Shown one piece after another: positions 41,594 through 50,848 of a DNA stretch of 64,000 nt; the stretch's first letter is position 1, and each line of letters starts with the position of its first letter. The DNA is from CBFFRJ01 sp963530515 (lineage in GTDB: Bacteria > Pseudomonadota > Gammaproteobacteria > Enterobacterales > Enterobacteriaceae): contig CAUSEC010000004.1 of assembly GCA_963530515.1 (NCBI GenBank), positions 148,682 to 212,681 of the forward strand, read 5' to 3'. Under the pieces are notes generated by a model, which did not search any database, was not told where the DNA came from, and worked only from the letters and a program-made list of their open reading frames with translations. A program made the translations under genes and the position numbers.

Positions 41594-42122
41594 GCGCCCT
41601 GCGGTAGCGCCAATCTTCTTTATTGCATTGTACGGACAACAAAAGTCATTAAAAAGTGTGAAGGCAAAACGTTCTGCCTCAATGCTTATTGCTTAGCCTG
41701 CAAATAGTAAATCCACAAACTCATCACCATAAAGACTATTATCAGTCTTTTATATTCTTTTTTGTCTGAATAAGAAATCCATAGATCGGAAAGTCATTAT
41801 TTTCATTTATTTTGAAACGCGTTGATACGCCGTCAACAATAAAAATTAAGCCATTAATTACATTAGCTTAAGTCAATTAAGAACATTTTACGCTTTACAC
41901 AAAACCATGAAACACGCCATAGACTTTTGAGAAAATGAATTTTCCGCATAACTTTTAAAAGACTTAAACCTATACAGCACACCTTATAAATCTTGCCTAA
42001 GTCTTTGCTTGCCGATATGATTGCCGCCTCAAAATAGACTTAACATAGACTTATTTATTTTATTACTCTGCCGGAGCAATAAAAAACCGCACACGATTAC
42101 TGTCATACCAAAGGGTGAAAAA

Positions 42123-42314
42123 ATGAAAAAGCTGTCTCTGATGCTCATTGTGATTCTGGTGGGTTGCTACGCCGAGCCAGATGAATCCACGCAGTCAAAC
42201 GATCGTGAAAAACCGCTGCACTTATCCGAACCTTTATCGTCCCAGCCGGCCAAAAATAGTACACCGGTTAAAGACAGTCATGCCTCCGCACAGGGGGAGC
42301 ATTTTCGCCTCTGA
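42123..42314 (+). CDS. Small lipoprotein
   Basis: 63 residues from the ATG at 42123, with ribosome site AAGGGTG. The signal MKKLSLMLIVILVGC ends in a lipobox (LVGC), predicting lipidation at Cys15. The mature part is a short, polar, Ser/Pro-rich tail without a recognised domain. Its role is unknown. Confidence 0.6.
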   Translation: MKKLSLMLIVILVGCYAEPDESTQSNDREKPLHLSEPLSSQPAKNSTPVKDSHASAQGEHFRL

Positions 42315-42461
42315 TCCAGCAAAAGACAGAGGAGCGACGGCCGACCGAGTGTTGTACCGGTGGGTAAAGGGCATACAAAAGCGTGAGGAAACGAGGTAGC
42401 CGCACCGAGGGTTAAGACGGATGCGACATGTAAATAGCGCTTTTTTTCAGGAATGAATCAA

Positions 42462-42701
42462 ATGACAAATGAAGCCTTAGCTTATTGCCTGTTGGGCTTT
42501 ACCAAAGAACAAGCCCTACCGGCATTAAAAGAGTGCGGGTTTACGTGTAAAAACAGGGATGAAGAAAAAGGCGAAAACATTGAAGCCTTTTGTCGGGGTG
42601 ATGAAGGCATGATTATCTACTACACCCAGCACATAATTTCTGAAGTGTATTTCTTTCTGACGGGTGAATGGTTTTCATCCGACGATATTATCTATCACTG
42701 A
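42462..42701 (+). CDS. Hypothetical protein (79 aa)
   Basis: 79 residues from the ATG at 42462, which has AGGA nine bases upstream; an ATG at 42453 sits too close to that site. The sequence has two Cys-containing segments (CGFTCKNRDEEKG; AFCRGDEG) and a hydrophobic C-terminal part (MIIYYTQHIISEVYFFLTGEW). I do not recognise it. It converges on the AraC-like gene, with only one base between the stops. Confidence 0.5.
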   Translation: MTNEALAYCLLGFTKEQALPALKECGFTCKNRDEEKGENIEAFCRGDEGMIIYYTQHIISEVYFFLTGEWFSSDDIIYH

Positions 42702-42702
42702 T

Positions 42703-43542
42703 TCAATCAGCATCGTTAACCTGCTCTGTTTTGGCGCTCATCTGACCGGGCGTCACGCCAAAGCGCGACCTGAAAGCGTCAATATACGCGCTCACGTTGG
42801 TGTAACCACTTCGGGCGGCAATCTCATTAACCGGCACGCCCGCCTGCACCCATTGCAGCGAGGTCACCACCTTCGCCTGCTGTCGCCACTGGCTAAAGCT
42901 TACCCCGGTTTGCTCGCGAAACAGGCGGCTCAGGGTTCGCACACTCAGGCCTGAACGCTTCGCAAGTTCCGCCTGGCCGTCAGGGCAATCGGGATGTGCC
43001 AGCAGCAGTTCCGCCACGTTGCGCGCCCGCCTGTCGGTTGGCAGCGCCAGGCGAAGGGGAAGTGACTGACTGCGCGAGATTTCCGTCGCCAGCACGATGA
43101 GCAAACTTTGCTGGTAAGCCTCGGTGAACGCCGGGTCGCGACTCTGGCAGGCACGCGCCAGCAGCGACTGCATAAACGCATCCGCGGGGTAAATCCCTGC
43201 TTCTGAGGGAAACCGCGCCGCGTGGTTCTCGCTGAAGTACAGGCTCGCCCCCGTCACCGCCCCCGGCACCACGGCACAATGACGGCAGCCTCCCGGAAAC
43301 CAGCCCAGCGTGCCCGGCGTTACCGTCCACTGCACATTCGCCATCTCAATCACCAGCGTGCCTCGCGTAAGCCAGTAGAACTGACCTTCCGCATGCTCGT
43401 GCCAGGGAGTACGGTGGTTTTTATCATAATGGAAGCTTTCAACGTGCATCGTGATTGGCCGATTAGCGGTATAGGTTGTCCTGATACGGATAATAGCCCC
43501 TTTCCGGTTTCTTTTATGCTGCTTCTCGTCATAACCCTTCAC
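42703..43542 (-). CDS. AraC-family regulator with cupin domain
   Basis: 279 residues from a GTG start that is uncertain; the conserved part begins near MHVESFHYDKNHRTPWHEH. The N-terminal half is an AraC-type cupin (HRTPWHEHAEGQFYWLTRGT). The C-terminal half holds two HTH motifs (QAELAKRSGLSVRTLSRLFR and VNEIAARSGYTNVSAYIDAF, ending FRSRFGVTPGQ). It is divergent from, and overlaps the leader of, the NTF2-like gene at 43565, which is its likely target. Confidence 0.85.
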   Translation of the reverse strand: MKGYDEKQHKRNRKGAIIRIRTTYTANRPITMHVESFHYDKNHRTPWHEHAEGQFYWLTRGTLVIEMANVQWTVTPGTLGWFPGGCRHCAVVPGAVTGASLYFSENHAARFPSEAGIYPADAFMQSLLARACQSRDPAFTEAYQQSLLIVLATEISRSQSLPLRLALPTDRRARNVAELLLAHPDCPDGQAELAKRSGLSVRTLSRLFREQTGVSFSQWRQQAKVVTSLQWVQAGVPVNEIAARSGYTNVSAYIDAFRSRFGVTPGQMSAKTEQVNDAD

Positions 43543-43564
43543 CCAACGGATAAAAGGTATTGCG

Positions 43565-43957
43565 ATGAGAAAAGAAAGCCAGATAGTTATGGAAGCACTG
43601 CGTGAGATTGTCGGCAGCCCGGAACACGACGAGCGCCGAATTGCGCGCTACTTCTCCCCGGATTACCAGCAGGTTGTGGACGGTCAGCTGCTGGATTACC
43701 CGGGCTTCGTCGAGCATATGCAATGCCTCAAAACGCTGACCACAACGATGACGGTGTCCTTACTGGCAAGTGTGTGCGAGGGGAACACCGTCTTTACGCA
43801 TCATCATGTCCGCGTGCTCAAGCGTGATGGTGAGCAAAGTGACATTGAGGTGATGGCCCGCTTTACCCTCTCAGCGGGCCTTATCCTGCATTGCGATGAG
43901 CTGACGCGCCTTATCAGCGGGGCAGCGGATGACCAGAATCTGGGAAGCCGACGTTAG
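43565..43957 (+). CDS. NTF2/SnoaL-like fold protein
   Basis: 130 residues. The pattern of an N-terminal helix followed by ARYFSPDYQQVVDGQLLDYPGF, HHVRVLKRDGEQSDIEVMAR and a final strand (LILHCDELTRL) fits the small alpha+beta cone fold of SnoaL/NTF2-like proteins, often isomerases or ligand binders. The ATG at 43565 is preceded by AAAGG. Paired with the divergent AraC regulator. Substrate unknown. Confidence 0.7.
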   Translation: MRKESQIVMEALREIVGSPEHDERRIARYFSPDYQQVVDGQLLDYPGFVEHMQCLKTLTTTMTVSLLASVCEGNTVFTHHHVRVLKRDGEQSDIEVMARFTLSAGLILHCDELTRLISGAADDQNLGSRR

Positions 43958-44017
43958 CAGTCCCCCACATAAGCTCGCGCCAGTCGCCCGGTGCGAATTG
44001 AAGTGTTGGATGACAAC

Positions 44018-45553
44018 TTACCACCACACTTCCGCCTGTGCGCCGACGGTGAACTGATCTTTCTTGTCGTCGTTAAAGGTGAACTGCGTAATCTCGTTAT
44101 CGAAGGTCTTCAGGTAAGTGGCGTAAAAACGGATCTCCGGGCGTGAGGTCAGCATGCTCGTCCCCACTTTCAGGGTGTGGAACAGCGTGGTCTTCAGGCC
44201 AGACTCGCGCCAGGTCTCGCCGCCCGCTTTGTTGCGCTGGTCAAACCATCCCAGCTCCACCCCGGTCTGATTAAAGGTGTCCCAGATGTACGCCGGGCGC
44301 ACCACTGCGCGGGTGGAGTGGAAATCGGTGTGGGCGCCGGTGTAGTAGTCGTAGATGTCATTGCCTGCGGCATACACGAGGGCGTGCGCCATGATGACGT
44401 TTGGCAGCAGGTAGTTTTCCCCTTCGGAGAGCACGCGCCAGGCGGTGCCGTTAGTGTGTTCTCCGTAATATTGCCCGTTGTAGCCGTAGAGCGCGCTGGA
44501 GTCGGTGACCAGCGCCATGCCGCTGGCAATCGAGTTGTCTGCCATCTGGGCGGTAAGGTACGTAAAGCCGCCGTTCTGCCAGTTTTGCGTCAACCTCGCC
44601 CCAACGTGCCAGGCATCTTTCACGCTGTAATAGGTGCCATTGTTCTCATCACGTTTATTCTGATCGGTCTTGTTGGCGGCGGAGTAGCGGCCAAACAGAT
44701 CCAGCGAAGCGTTATCCCATAACGGCATCGCCGTGTAACGGGCATCAACGGTGTTGGTGTTGATTTGCTGAGTCTGACTGACGCTGGTGTCAACGGCGTG
44801 GGCATCAAGATCTTCACGAACCAGCGCCACGTTGACCTTGCCCGGCCCCAGTTGCCAGTTCTCCAGCCCCACCCCGGCAGCTGAGTCCGACTTGTGGTAC
44901 TTGAAGTCGAGCATCTGAATTTCAAATTTCGGCAGCGTGTGTTTGCCTACCCAAAAATCCGCCTCCTCGGCGAAGGGCAAAAAGCCCCGCGTGGTCAGAT
45001 AGATATCGGAAAACTGCAGCAGGTTGTCGGAGGTACTGTCAAACCAGCCTGCGCTGTATTGCCCGCCGACGTTGCCATCCAGCATCACCACCGCTTTGGC
45101 GGTTTTATTGCCGTCGCGGTAAACGCGCTGGGAGAGTTCAAGGTCATACCAGGAGCTGTTTTCCTGACCAAAACGCCCCAGGGAACCAATGGCGTAGGAT
45201 TTTGCTGAGCCACGGTTTCCCACCGCATAACCGGAACGGAAATAGCCGGAGTAATTAAAGCCGATATCCTCTTTCACATATTTGCTGATATCGCCAAGGG
45301 TCATTGATGAAGCCGGGGTAACCTTTTCAGGCGTCGCCACGTTGCTTTTGATGACTTCCACCGGCGGGGTCACCGATTCATATTTCTTGAGCTGGGCTTT
45401 GGTGGCGTCTAATTCCTTCATGTTAGAGGAGAGCTGTTTTTCGAGCAGTGCCACCCGTTCTTCAAGGGTCAGCGGTGCGGCATGAAGCGCATTCGCCACC
45501 AGTAAAGCACTGGCACTTAATGTAACGGAGCAGAGTACGGGTTTAATATTCAT
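44018..45553 (-). CDS. BglH/ScrY-like carbohydrate porin
   Basis: 511 residues. Signal peptide ending ALHA, a short coiled-coil (LTLEERVALLEKQLSSNMKE), a linker, then a LamB-type 18-strand barrel starting FNYSGYFRSGYAVGNRG and ending in FTVGAQAEVWW with the terminal aromatic. The coiled-coil extension is found in ScrY and BglH rather than LamB. It is the last gene of the beta-glucoside PTS operon and should admit oligosaccharides or aryl glucosides through the outer membrane. A 20-bp palindrome lies upstream (45609-45628). Confidence 0.87.
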   Translation of the reverse strand: MNIKPVLCSVTLSASALLVANALHAAPLTLEERVALLEKQLSSNMKELDATKAQLKKYESVTPPVEVIKSNVATPEKVTPASSMTLGDISKYVKEDIGFNYSGYFRSGYAVGNRGSAKSYAIGSLGRFGQENSSWYDLELSQRVYRDGNKTAKAVVMLDGNVGGQYSAGWFDSTSDNLLQFSDIYLTTRGFLPFAEEADFWVGKHTLPKFEIQMLDFKYHKSDSAAGVGLENWQLGPGKVNVALVREDLDAHAVDTSVSQTQQINTNTVDARYTAMPLWDNASLDLFGRYSAANKTDQNKRDENNGTYYSVKDAWHVGARLTQNWQNGGFTYLTAQMADNSIASGMALVTDSSALYGYNGQYYGEHTNGTAWRVLSEGENYLLPNVIMAHALVYAAGNDIYDYYTGAHTDFHSTRAVVRPAYIWDTFNQTGVELGWFDQRNKAGGETWRESGLKTTLFHTLKVGTSMLTSRPEIRFYATYLKTFDNEITQFTFNDDKKDQFTVGAQAEVWW

Positions 45554-45608
45554 ATTAATCCTATAATGAAAACTTTATTTAGTTATTGTTTACAGGCGTA
45601 ATAAAGCG

Positions 45609-45628
45609 CACGAATAATATTATTCGTG
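45609..45628. promoter_or_regulatory. 20-bp perfect palindrome upstream of the porin gene
   Basis: CACGAATAATATTATTCGTG, a perfect palindrome between the oxidoreductase stop and the porin start. Either an operator or an intercistronic hairpin that sets porin expression apart from the rest of the operon. Confidence 0.55.
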
Positions 45629-45701
45629 ATGGTCGGTCTTATTATAAAAAGCGGGCTGCACTGCTCGTTATGAACAATTCAACCCGATGGAACACCAGGG
45701 C

Positions 45702-46730
45702 TTATTTCAGGTCTGCAATCCCTGCCTGCAGTAATTTAATTTGCAACAAGGTTTCGTCGTCTTTTACTAATTTGTCTTTACCGTGAATAATGGTTTCATA
45801 CAGAGCGTCGTAATAGCGCGCATAGTCGCCCTGCTCGGTGACCACTTTTTCCTCATGATACACACCGGCATCATCCATCCAGGTCAGTACGCCGTAATCC
45901 TCTGGAGTATCCTGGCCAAAGTCGGCGTTCTCCGGCATATAAAAGAGTTTGAGATGGTGCTCCTGCTTATCTTTGCTGTGCTTGATAAACATCCCTTTCT
46001 TGCCATAAGCCACAAAACTCGGGCGTTCTTTGACACGAAAATAGCTCGATTTCACCGAGACTTTCAGCGTGCCGTAGTACATATCCACATCGAAATAGTC
46101 GTTCATACGCCCGCTGCCCAGCAGCTGGCGGACGTCGTAATGGACGTTATCCGGCGCACCAAAGTACGAAATCACCTGGTCGAGGGTGTGACAGCCGTGA
46201 CCGTAGAGATAGGAGTTAATGGCACTGAACTCGTTCACCGATTCAGGGACTGACGGGCGGAAATAGTCATAATGCATTTCCACTTCGAGTAATTCCCCAA
46301 GCTTGCCGGAGGCAATCACTTTTTGAGTGGTTAAAAAATCGCTGTCAAAGCGGCGATTTTGATAACACTGCACCATTAATCCTTTCTCTTTCGCCAGATT
46401 AAATAAGGTTTGCGCCTCTTCTTCAGTATGGGTAAAAGGCTTTTCGACAACGCAGTGCTTTCCGGCCTGTAATACCTTGAGGGCAAAGTCATAATGCAGC
46501 GCTGATGGTGTACTGACCACCACCACCTGTATTTCCGGGTCGCCCAGCAGCACATCCAGATTATCGGTGTAGGTCACGCCCGGTAATGGCGGCCAGCTGT
46601 CCCGGCTGGCGGTGGCAGAATAAATGGTTTTGGTGAGAATTTTATCTGCACGGGAAAGAATAAACGGCAGATGATAACGGTTGGCGCTTTTGCCATTGCC
46701 AATAAAGCCAAGAATTAATTTTGTTGTCAC
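45702..46730 (-). CDS. Gfo/Idh/MocA-family oxidoreductase (YhhX-like)
   Basis: 342 residues from a GTG at 46730, chosen because GGAG lies eight bases upstream and the resulting start falls four bases after the previous stop; the frame is open to 46745. NAD(P)-binding Rossmann motif GFIGNGKSANRYHLPF at the N-terminus, the catalytic Lys in HCVVEKPFTHT, and CYQNRRFDSDFLT as in E. coli YhhX. It probably oxidises or reduces a sugar hydroxyl. It is one of two such enzymes in the operon. Confidence 0.85.
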   Translation of the reverse strand: MTTKLILGFIGNGKSANRYHLPFILSRADKILTKTIYSATASRDSWPPLPGVTYTDNLDVLLGDPEIQVVVVSTPSALHYDFALKVLQAGKHCVVEKPFTHTEEEAQTLFNLAKEKGLMVQCYQNRRFDSDFLTTQKVIASGKLGELLEVEMHYDYFRPSVPESVNEFSAINSYLYGHGCHTLDQVISYFGAPDNVHYDVRQLLGSGRMNDYFDVDMYYGTLKVSVKSSYFRVKERPSFVAYGKKGMFIKHSKDKQEHHLKLFYMPENADFGQDTPEDYGVLTWMDDAGVYHEEKVVTEQGDYARYYDALYETIIHGKDKLVKDDETLLQIKLLQAGIADLK

Positions 46731-46734
46731 TGTT

Positions 46735-47700
46735 TCACTCCACAATCAGCTGTTTTTTTCCACTTTCAATCATCCGCGCTGCAATCGAACTCACCTCCAG
46801 CAGGCGTGCAGCAGCCTGATAATCAAGCGTGTCGATAATGCGAATAAAAGTCTGGAATTCGTAAAGCAGGCGATGCTCACGACGATCGTAGGCAAATTGC
46901 GCACGGTCACCGTTGTTCAGCGCCATCTCGAAGCCGGTCATCTGGTTCACCGGCAGGGTTATCTGTACATGGCCCTTCTCACCCTGAATCAGCGACGTGG
47001 TTGGGGCTTTGCAATCTTTTGCACCAATGCAAACGCATTTAAATTCACCATAATCGAGCACCATCATGCCGCTGGTATCAATGTTGTTCTGCATGTTGGC
47101 GAAGTAAGTGACCACTTTCGGCTCGCCAAAAAGTCCGGCAACAAAATGCAGGTTGTAGACATTGATATCCATCATTGCCCCGCCGCCTTTGTTGGCATCA
47201 AAAGCGGGATGAATAATGCCTTGTTTGAAGGCGTCATATCGCGAGGAATACTGGCTGTAGTTCAGCGTCACCAGCTTGATATCGCCAATTTTTGCAAGCT
47301 CTGCCTGTAACGATAAATATGCTGGCAGATGGTGAATGTTCATCGCTTCGAGCATGATGAGGTGCTGTTCTGCGGCCAGCCTCTTCAGGGTTTCCAGCTC
47401 ATCTACGTTGGTCGTGATGGGCTTTTCAATGATGACGTGTTTGCCTTTTTGCAGCGCCTGGCTGGCGAACGGGAAATGCAAATGGTTCGGCAGTGCCACG
47501 TAAATCGTGTCGACGTCACTGTCGAGCATGTCCTGATAGTCAAAATACACATCATCAATGTGATAACGGGTTGCCAGCTCGCGCGTTTCGGCTTCCGTTT
47601 CCGGCGTGCCTAATATTGCCAGGCCGCTAAAGGGCAGCTTATGGACCGTCGAGAGTAAATCTTTGACGATCATGCCCGTGCCAAGAATGCCTAATTTCAT
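46735..47700 (-). CDS. Gfo/Idh/MocA-family oxidoreductase
   Basis: 321 residues. N-terminal Rossmann motif GILGTGMIVKDLLSTV, the EKP motif KHVIIEKPITTN, and the C-terminal domain with GGGAMMDINVYNLHFVAGLFG, a pattern found in glucose-fructose oxidoreductase relatives. Its partner at 45702-46730 is only distantly similar. Together they suggest a redox step on the glycoside or sugar phosphate handled by this operon, such as 3-keto formation, but the actual substrate is not known. Confidence 0.85.
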   Translation of the reverse strand: MKLGILGTGMIVKDLLSTVHKLPFSGLAILGTPETEAETRELATRYHIDDVYFDYQDMLDSDVDTIYVALPNHLHFPFASQALQKGKHVIIEKPITTNVDELETLKRLAAEQHLIMLEAMNIHHLPAYLSLQAELAKIGDIKLVTLNYSQYSSRYDAFKQGIIHPAFDANKGGGAMMDINVYNLHFVAGLFGEPKVVTYFANMQNNIDTSGMMVLDYGEFKCVCIGAKDCKAPTTSLIQGEKGHVQITLPVNQMTGFEMALNNGDRAQFAYDRREHRLLYEFQTFIRIIDTLDYQAAARLLEVSSIAARMIESGKKQLIVE

Positions 47701-47763
47701 TTGCCACCTCTACATACCACCCGCGACAAGGCAGGTGGCATGGGATTTATCATGTTGGAATGT

Positions 47764-49164
47764 TTACAGCTCAGCGCCGTTGGAATGGATAACGTTCTGA
47801 TACCAGTAGAACGATTTTTTTCTGTAGCGCGTGAGTGAGCCCTTACCGTCATCATCGCGATCGACGTAAATAAACCCGTAGCGCTTGGAAAGTTGCGCGG
47901 TAGAGGCGCTCACCAGATCGATACAGCCCCAGGTGGTGTAGCCCATGACGGGAACGCCATCGAGAATCGCCTCATGCACCTGTTCGAGATGCTCGCGCAG
48001 GTACTGAATGCGGTAGTCGTCATTAACCGTGGGTTCGCCTGCCCCGTTGGTTATCAGCACATCTTTCGCGCCCAGACCGTTTTCCACGATAAACAGCGGG
48101 ATCTGATAGCGGTCGTAATATTTGTTCAGGATGTAGCGCAGCCCCTGAGGGTCAATCTGCCAGCCCCACTCGCTGGCGGTTAAGTGCGGGTTTTTCACTC
48201 CGCCCATCAGGTTGCCCGTGGCCCCGTCGACACCGGTTTGCACGGTTTCGCAGGTGCTGAAGTAGTAACTGAACGACAGGAAATCGACCGTGTGGGTTAA
48301 GATTTCTGCGTCATCGTCGGCAAAGTGAATATCAATACCCTGCTCGCGGAAATACCGCTGCATATAGCCTGGGTAATATCCGCGCACGTGCACATCGGCA
48401 AAGAAATCATTTTTATGATCGGCATGCATGCAGGCCATCACATCATTCGGGTCTGGCGTTAACGGGTAAACCGGCAGGCTCAGGACCATGCAGCCAAATT
48501 TCGCCTGCGGCATGATTTCCCGGCCAATCTTCGTTGCGAGTGCGCTTGCCACTAATTCGTGGTGTACGGCCTGATATAAATCCTGCTGACTCAGTTCATT
48601 CTTAGGCGTGGCGATGCCGCCACTCATCAGGGGATGGTGCAGCACGGAGTTAATTTCATTAAAGGTGAGCCAGTATTTCACCTTGTGCTGATAACGGGTA
48701 AATACCGTGGTGGCATAGCGAGTATAAAAACCGATCAGCGCCCGGTTCGCCCAGCCGTTATATTCTTTGGTCAGATGCAGCGGCGTTTCATAATGCGAAA
48801 GGGTCACCAGCGGCTCAATGCCGTATTTATGGCACTCGTCAAACAGCGCGTCATAAAATGCCAGCCCCGCTTCATTGGGCTGCTGCTCATCGCCGTTGGG
48901 AAAGATGCGCGACCAGGCAATGGAGGTGCGAAAAACCTTAAAGCCCATTTCGGCAAAGAGTTTGATGTCCTCTTTATAGCGATGATAAAAGTCGATGCCT
49001 TCAAGCTTGAGGTTATCGTCCGTCGGCTGTGCCGTCATCGGCCCCATTACCCCTTGTGGGGTGACGTCCTGAATACTCGGCCCTTTGCCATCAAGGTTCC
49101 AGGCCCCTTCGCACTGGTTGGCCGCGACCGCGCCGCCCCACAGAAAATCACGTGGAAATGTCAT
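47764..49164 (-). CDS. GH1 6-phospho-beta-glucosidase
   Basis: 466 residues, the usual GH1 length. Family motifs: FLWGGAVAANQCEGAWN at the N-terminus, FRTSIAWSRIFPNGDE, the acid/base Glu in WLTFNEINSV and the nucleophile Glu in PLFIVENGLGAKD. The C-terminal KRYGFIYVDRDDDGKGSLTR, with the basic/Ser phosphate-binding loop, is typical of phospho-beta-glucosidases (BglA/AscB). It cleaves the sugar phosphate delivered by the adjacent PTS in the cytoplasm. Confidence 0.92.
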   Translation of the reverse strand: MTFPRDFLWGGAVAANQCEGAWNLDGKGPSIQDVTPQGVMGPMTAQPTDDNLKLEGIDFYHRYKEDIKLFAEMGFKVFRTSIAWSRIFPNGDEQQPNEAGLAFYDALFDECHKYGIEPLVTLSHYETPLHLTKEYNGWANRALIGFYTRYATTVFTRYQHKVKYWLTFNEINSVLHHPLMSGGIATPKNELSQQDLYQAVHHELVASALATKIGREIMPQAKFGCMVLSLPVYPLTPDPNDVMACMHADHKNDFFADVHVRGYYPGYMQRYFREQGIDIHFADDDAEILTHTVDFLSFSYYFSTCETVQTGVDGATGNLMGGVKNPHLTASEWGWQIDPQGLRYILNKYYDRYQIPLFIVENGLGAKDVLITNGAGEPTVNDDYRIQYLREHLEQVHEAILDGVPVMGYTTWGCIDLVSASTAQLSKRYGFIYVDRDDDGKGSLTRYRKKSFYWYQNVIHSNGAEL

Positions 49165-49189
49165 CTTTTACTCCAGTAAGAAAAGAGGG

Positions 49190-49498
49190 TTAACGTTGTA
49201 GCTGACGCTGGACGTCAATGATTTCCGCAATCAGCTCGCGTGCCAGCATGGAAGTCATGATGTGATCCTGTGCGTGGACCAGCACCAGATTGACCTGCAC
49301 TTTGCCGCACCCTTCGTCCAGACCAATCAGCATGGTCTGCACATCGTGGGCACGCTTTGAGGCATCGGCCGAGGCCGCAAGCTTCGCCTCCACCTGCTCC
49401 CATTCGCCACGTTTGGCGGCACGCAGCGCTTCCATCGCATAGCTGCGTGATTCCCCGGCATTGATGATCAATTCCATCACCGTTGATTCCATATCCAT
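49190..49498 (-). CDS. PTS lactose/cellobiose-family IIA
   Basis: 102 residues from the ATG at 49498 (MDMESTVMELIINAGESRSY) with GGAG nine bases upstream; the open frame extends to 49633 but runs into the IIC gene. A helical IIA of the lac/chb family; the phosphorylated His is in NLVLVHAQDHIMTS. It passes phosphate from HPr to the IIB encoded at 50849. Between IIC and the GH1 gene. Confidence 0.92.
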   Translation of the reverse strand: MDMESTVMELIINAGESRSYAMEALRAAKRGEWEQVEAKLAASADASKRAHDVQTMLIGLDEGCGKVQVNLVLVHAQDHIMTSMLARELIAEIIDVQRQLQR

Positions 49499-49538
49499 GT
49501 TCTGACTCCACTCATTATTAGAAGGCGGGAGGGACGGC

Positions 49539-50831
49539 TCAGGCCGTGGCCACTTCCTGCTCTTGTTCCTGCTCAAGAAGCTGCTTTTCGTAAATTTTGA
49601 AGAAAGGCAGGTAGATAAAGATGTCGATAACAATCAGCGCGATTACCAGTATCGTGTTGTTCATCACCCAACCTGCGCCCCATGCCGCGCCAACCGGTGC
49701 GGGCGTGGTCCAGGGCACCAGCGAAATCACTTTGGCAATCAGGCCGCCGGTGGTGGCAAACCAGGCAATCACCGCGTTCACGACCGGGGCGATGATGAAG
49801 GGAATAAACAGCACCGGATTCATGACGACCGGGCTGCCAAAGATGACCGGTTCGTTGATGTTGAAGCAGACCGGCACCACTGAAAGTTTGCCAATGGCGC
49901 GCAGATGTACCGCCTTACTGCGCATATAGAGAAGCACCAGCGCCAGCGTGGCGCCCGAACCGCCGAGGTTGATAAAGAAGGCCCAGAATGCTTCGGCAAA
50001 AATGTGTGGGATGGGCAAACCGTTGGCGAGTGCCGTCTGGTTCAGCCCGAGGTTAATCAGGTAGAAAGGTTGCAGAATGCCACCGACAATCGCCCCGCCG
50101 TTGATGCCGGAGAACCACAAGACCTGGCAGAGTAAGACCGCAATCAGCACCGCTGGCAGGGAATCCGCCGCCGAAATCAGTGGGGTGAAGGCGGTCATGA
50201 TGATTTCAGGCAGCAGCATGCCAAACTGGTGTTGCAGCACCACGTTGAGCGGGTAAATCGTACAAATGATGACTATCGCCGGGATCAGCAGGTTAAACGA
50301 GTGGCGAATCTTGTCCGGTACCTGTTCAGGCAGCTTAATGCCAATGTTGTACACCTTCAGAATGCGGACCAGCTCTACGCAAAAAATCCCCACCAGAATC
50401 GCGGTGAAAATGCCTGACCCGCCAAGGAAAGCGGCAGGCAGCGCCCCCTCTTTGTAGGGCGAGGTAATCAGCAAAAAGGTCATCAGCGAAAGCATGGCGC
50501 AGGAGAAAGCGTCCAGCCTGTAGGTTTGCGCCAGGTTGTAGGCGATTCCCGCGCTGATATAACAGGCCATGATGCCCATGGTCATATGGAACGGGGTCAT
50601 GATTTCGTTGAAGTACTGCTGAGAAACGGACAACCACAGCTTGCCAATAAAGAACGAGGTATCAGGTGCAAAAGGCGGAAAAGCAAAAATAAGTAAGAAA
50701 GAGCCGACGATCATAAACGGCATCGCGCCAATAAAACCATCACGAACCGCCATAATATGACGCTGGGTTCCTGCAACCGCGGCAACGGGCGTGATCTTAT
50801 TTTCAATAAAATTAAAAAATGCGTTCGACAT
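49539..50831 (-). CDS. PTS lactose/cellobiose-family IIC permease
   Basis: 430 residues, a CelB/ChbC-type membrane permease with about ten helices. Recognisable segments are RHIMAVRDGFIGAMPFMIVGS at the N-terminus (split here for length) and FNINEPVIFGSPVVMNP near residue 330, the substrate-binding hairpin motif of this family. It transports and phosphorylates a beta-glucoside or cellobiose-like sugar with IIA and IIB. 17 bases downstream of IIB. Confidence 0.92.
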   Translation of the reverse strand: MSNAFFNFIENKITPVAAVAGTQRHIMAVRDGFIGAMPFMIVGSFLLIFAFPPFAPDTSFFIGKLWLSVSQQYFNEIMTPFHMTMGIMACYISAGIAYNLAQTYRLDAFSCAMLSLMTFLLITSPYKEGALPAAFLGGSGIFTAILVGIFCVELVRILKVYNIGIKLPEQVPDKIRHSFNLLIPAIVIICTIYPLNVVLQHQFGMLLPEIIMTAFTPLISAADSLPAVLIAVLLCQVLWFSGINGGAIVGGILQPFYLINLGLNQTALANGLPIPHIFAEAFWAFFINLGGSGATLALVLLYMRSKAVHLRAIGKLSVVPVCFNINEPVIFGSPVVMNPVLFIPFIIAPVVNAVIAWFATTGGLIAKVISLVPWTTPAPVGAAWGAGWVMNNTILVIALIVIDIFIYLPFFKIYEKQLLEQEQEQEVATA

Positions 50832-50848
50832 AGTAAGACCCTGTAAAA

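Larger units (their letters stand above)
41538..42122. other. Intergenic chromosomal flank of the element
   Basis: 585 bases without a credible gene. It contains the palindrome and promoter candidate above and a hairpin AAAGACT/AGTCTTT (41731-41750) followed by a T-rich stretch, a plausible terminator. An ATG at 42021 in frame with the lipoprotein is judged not to be its start. The rest is AT-rich and I see no RNA gene in it. Confidence 0.5.

Noticed and set aside
42021..42122. N-terminal extension of the small lipoprotein from the ATG at 42021
   Set aside because: It would bury the lipoprotein signal peptide 34 residues inside the protein; the ATG at 42123 has a good ribosome site.
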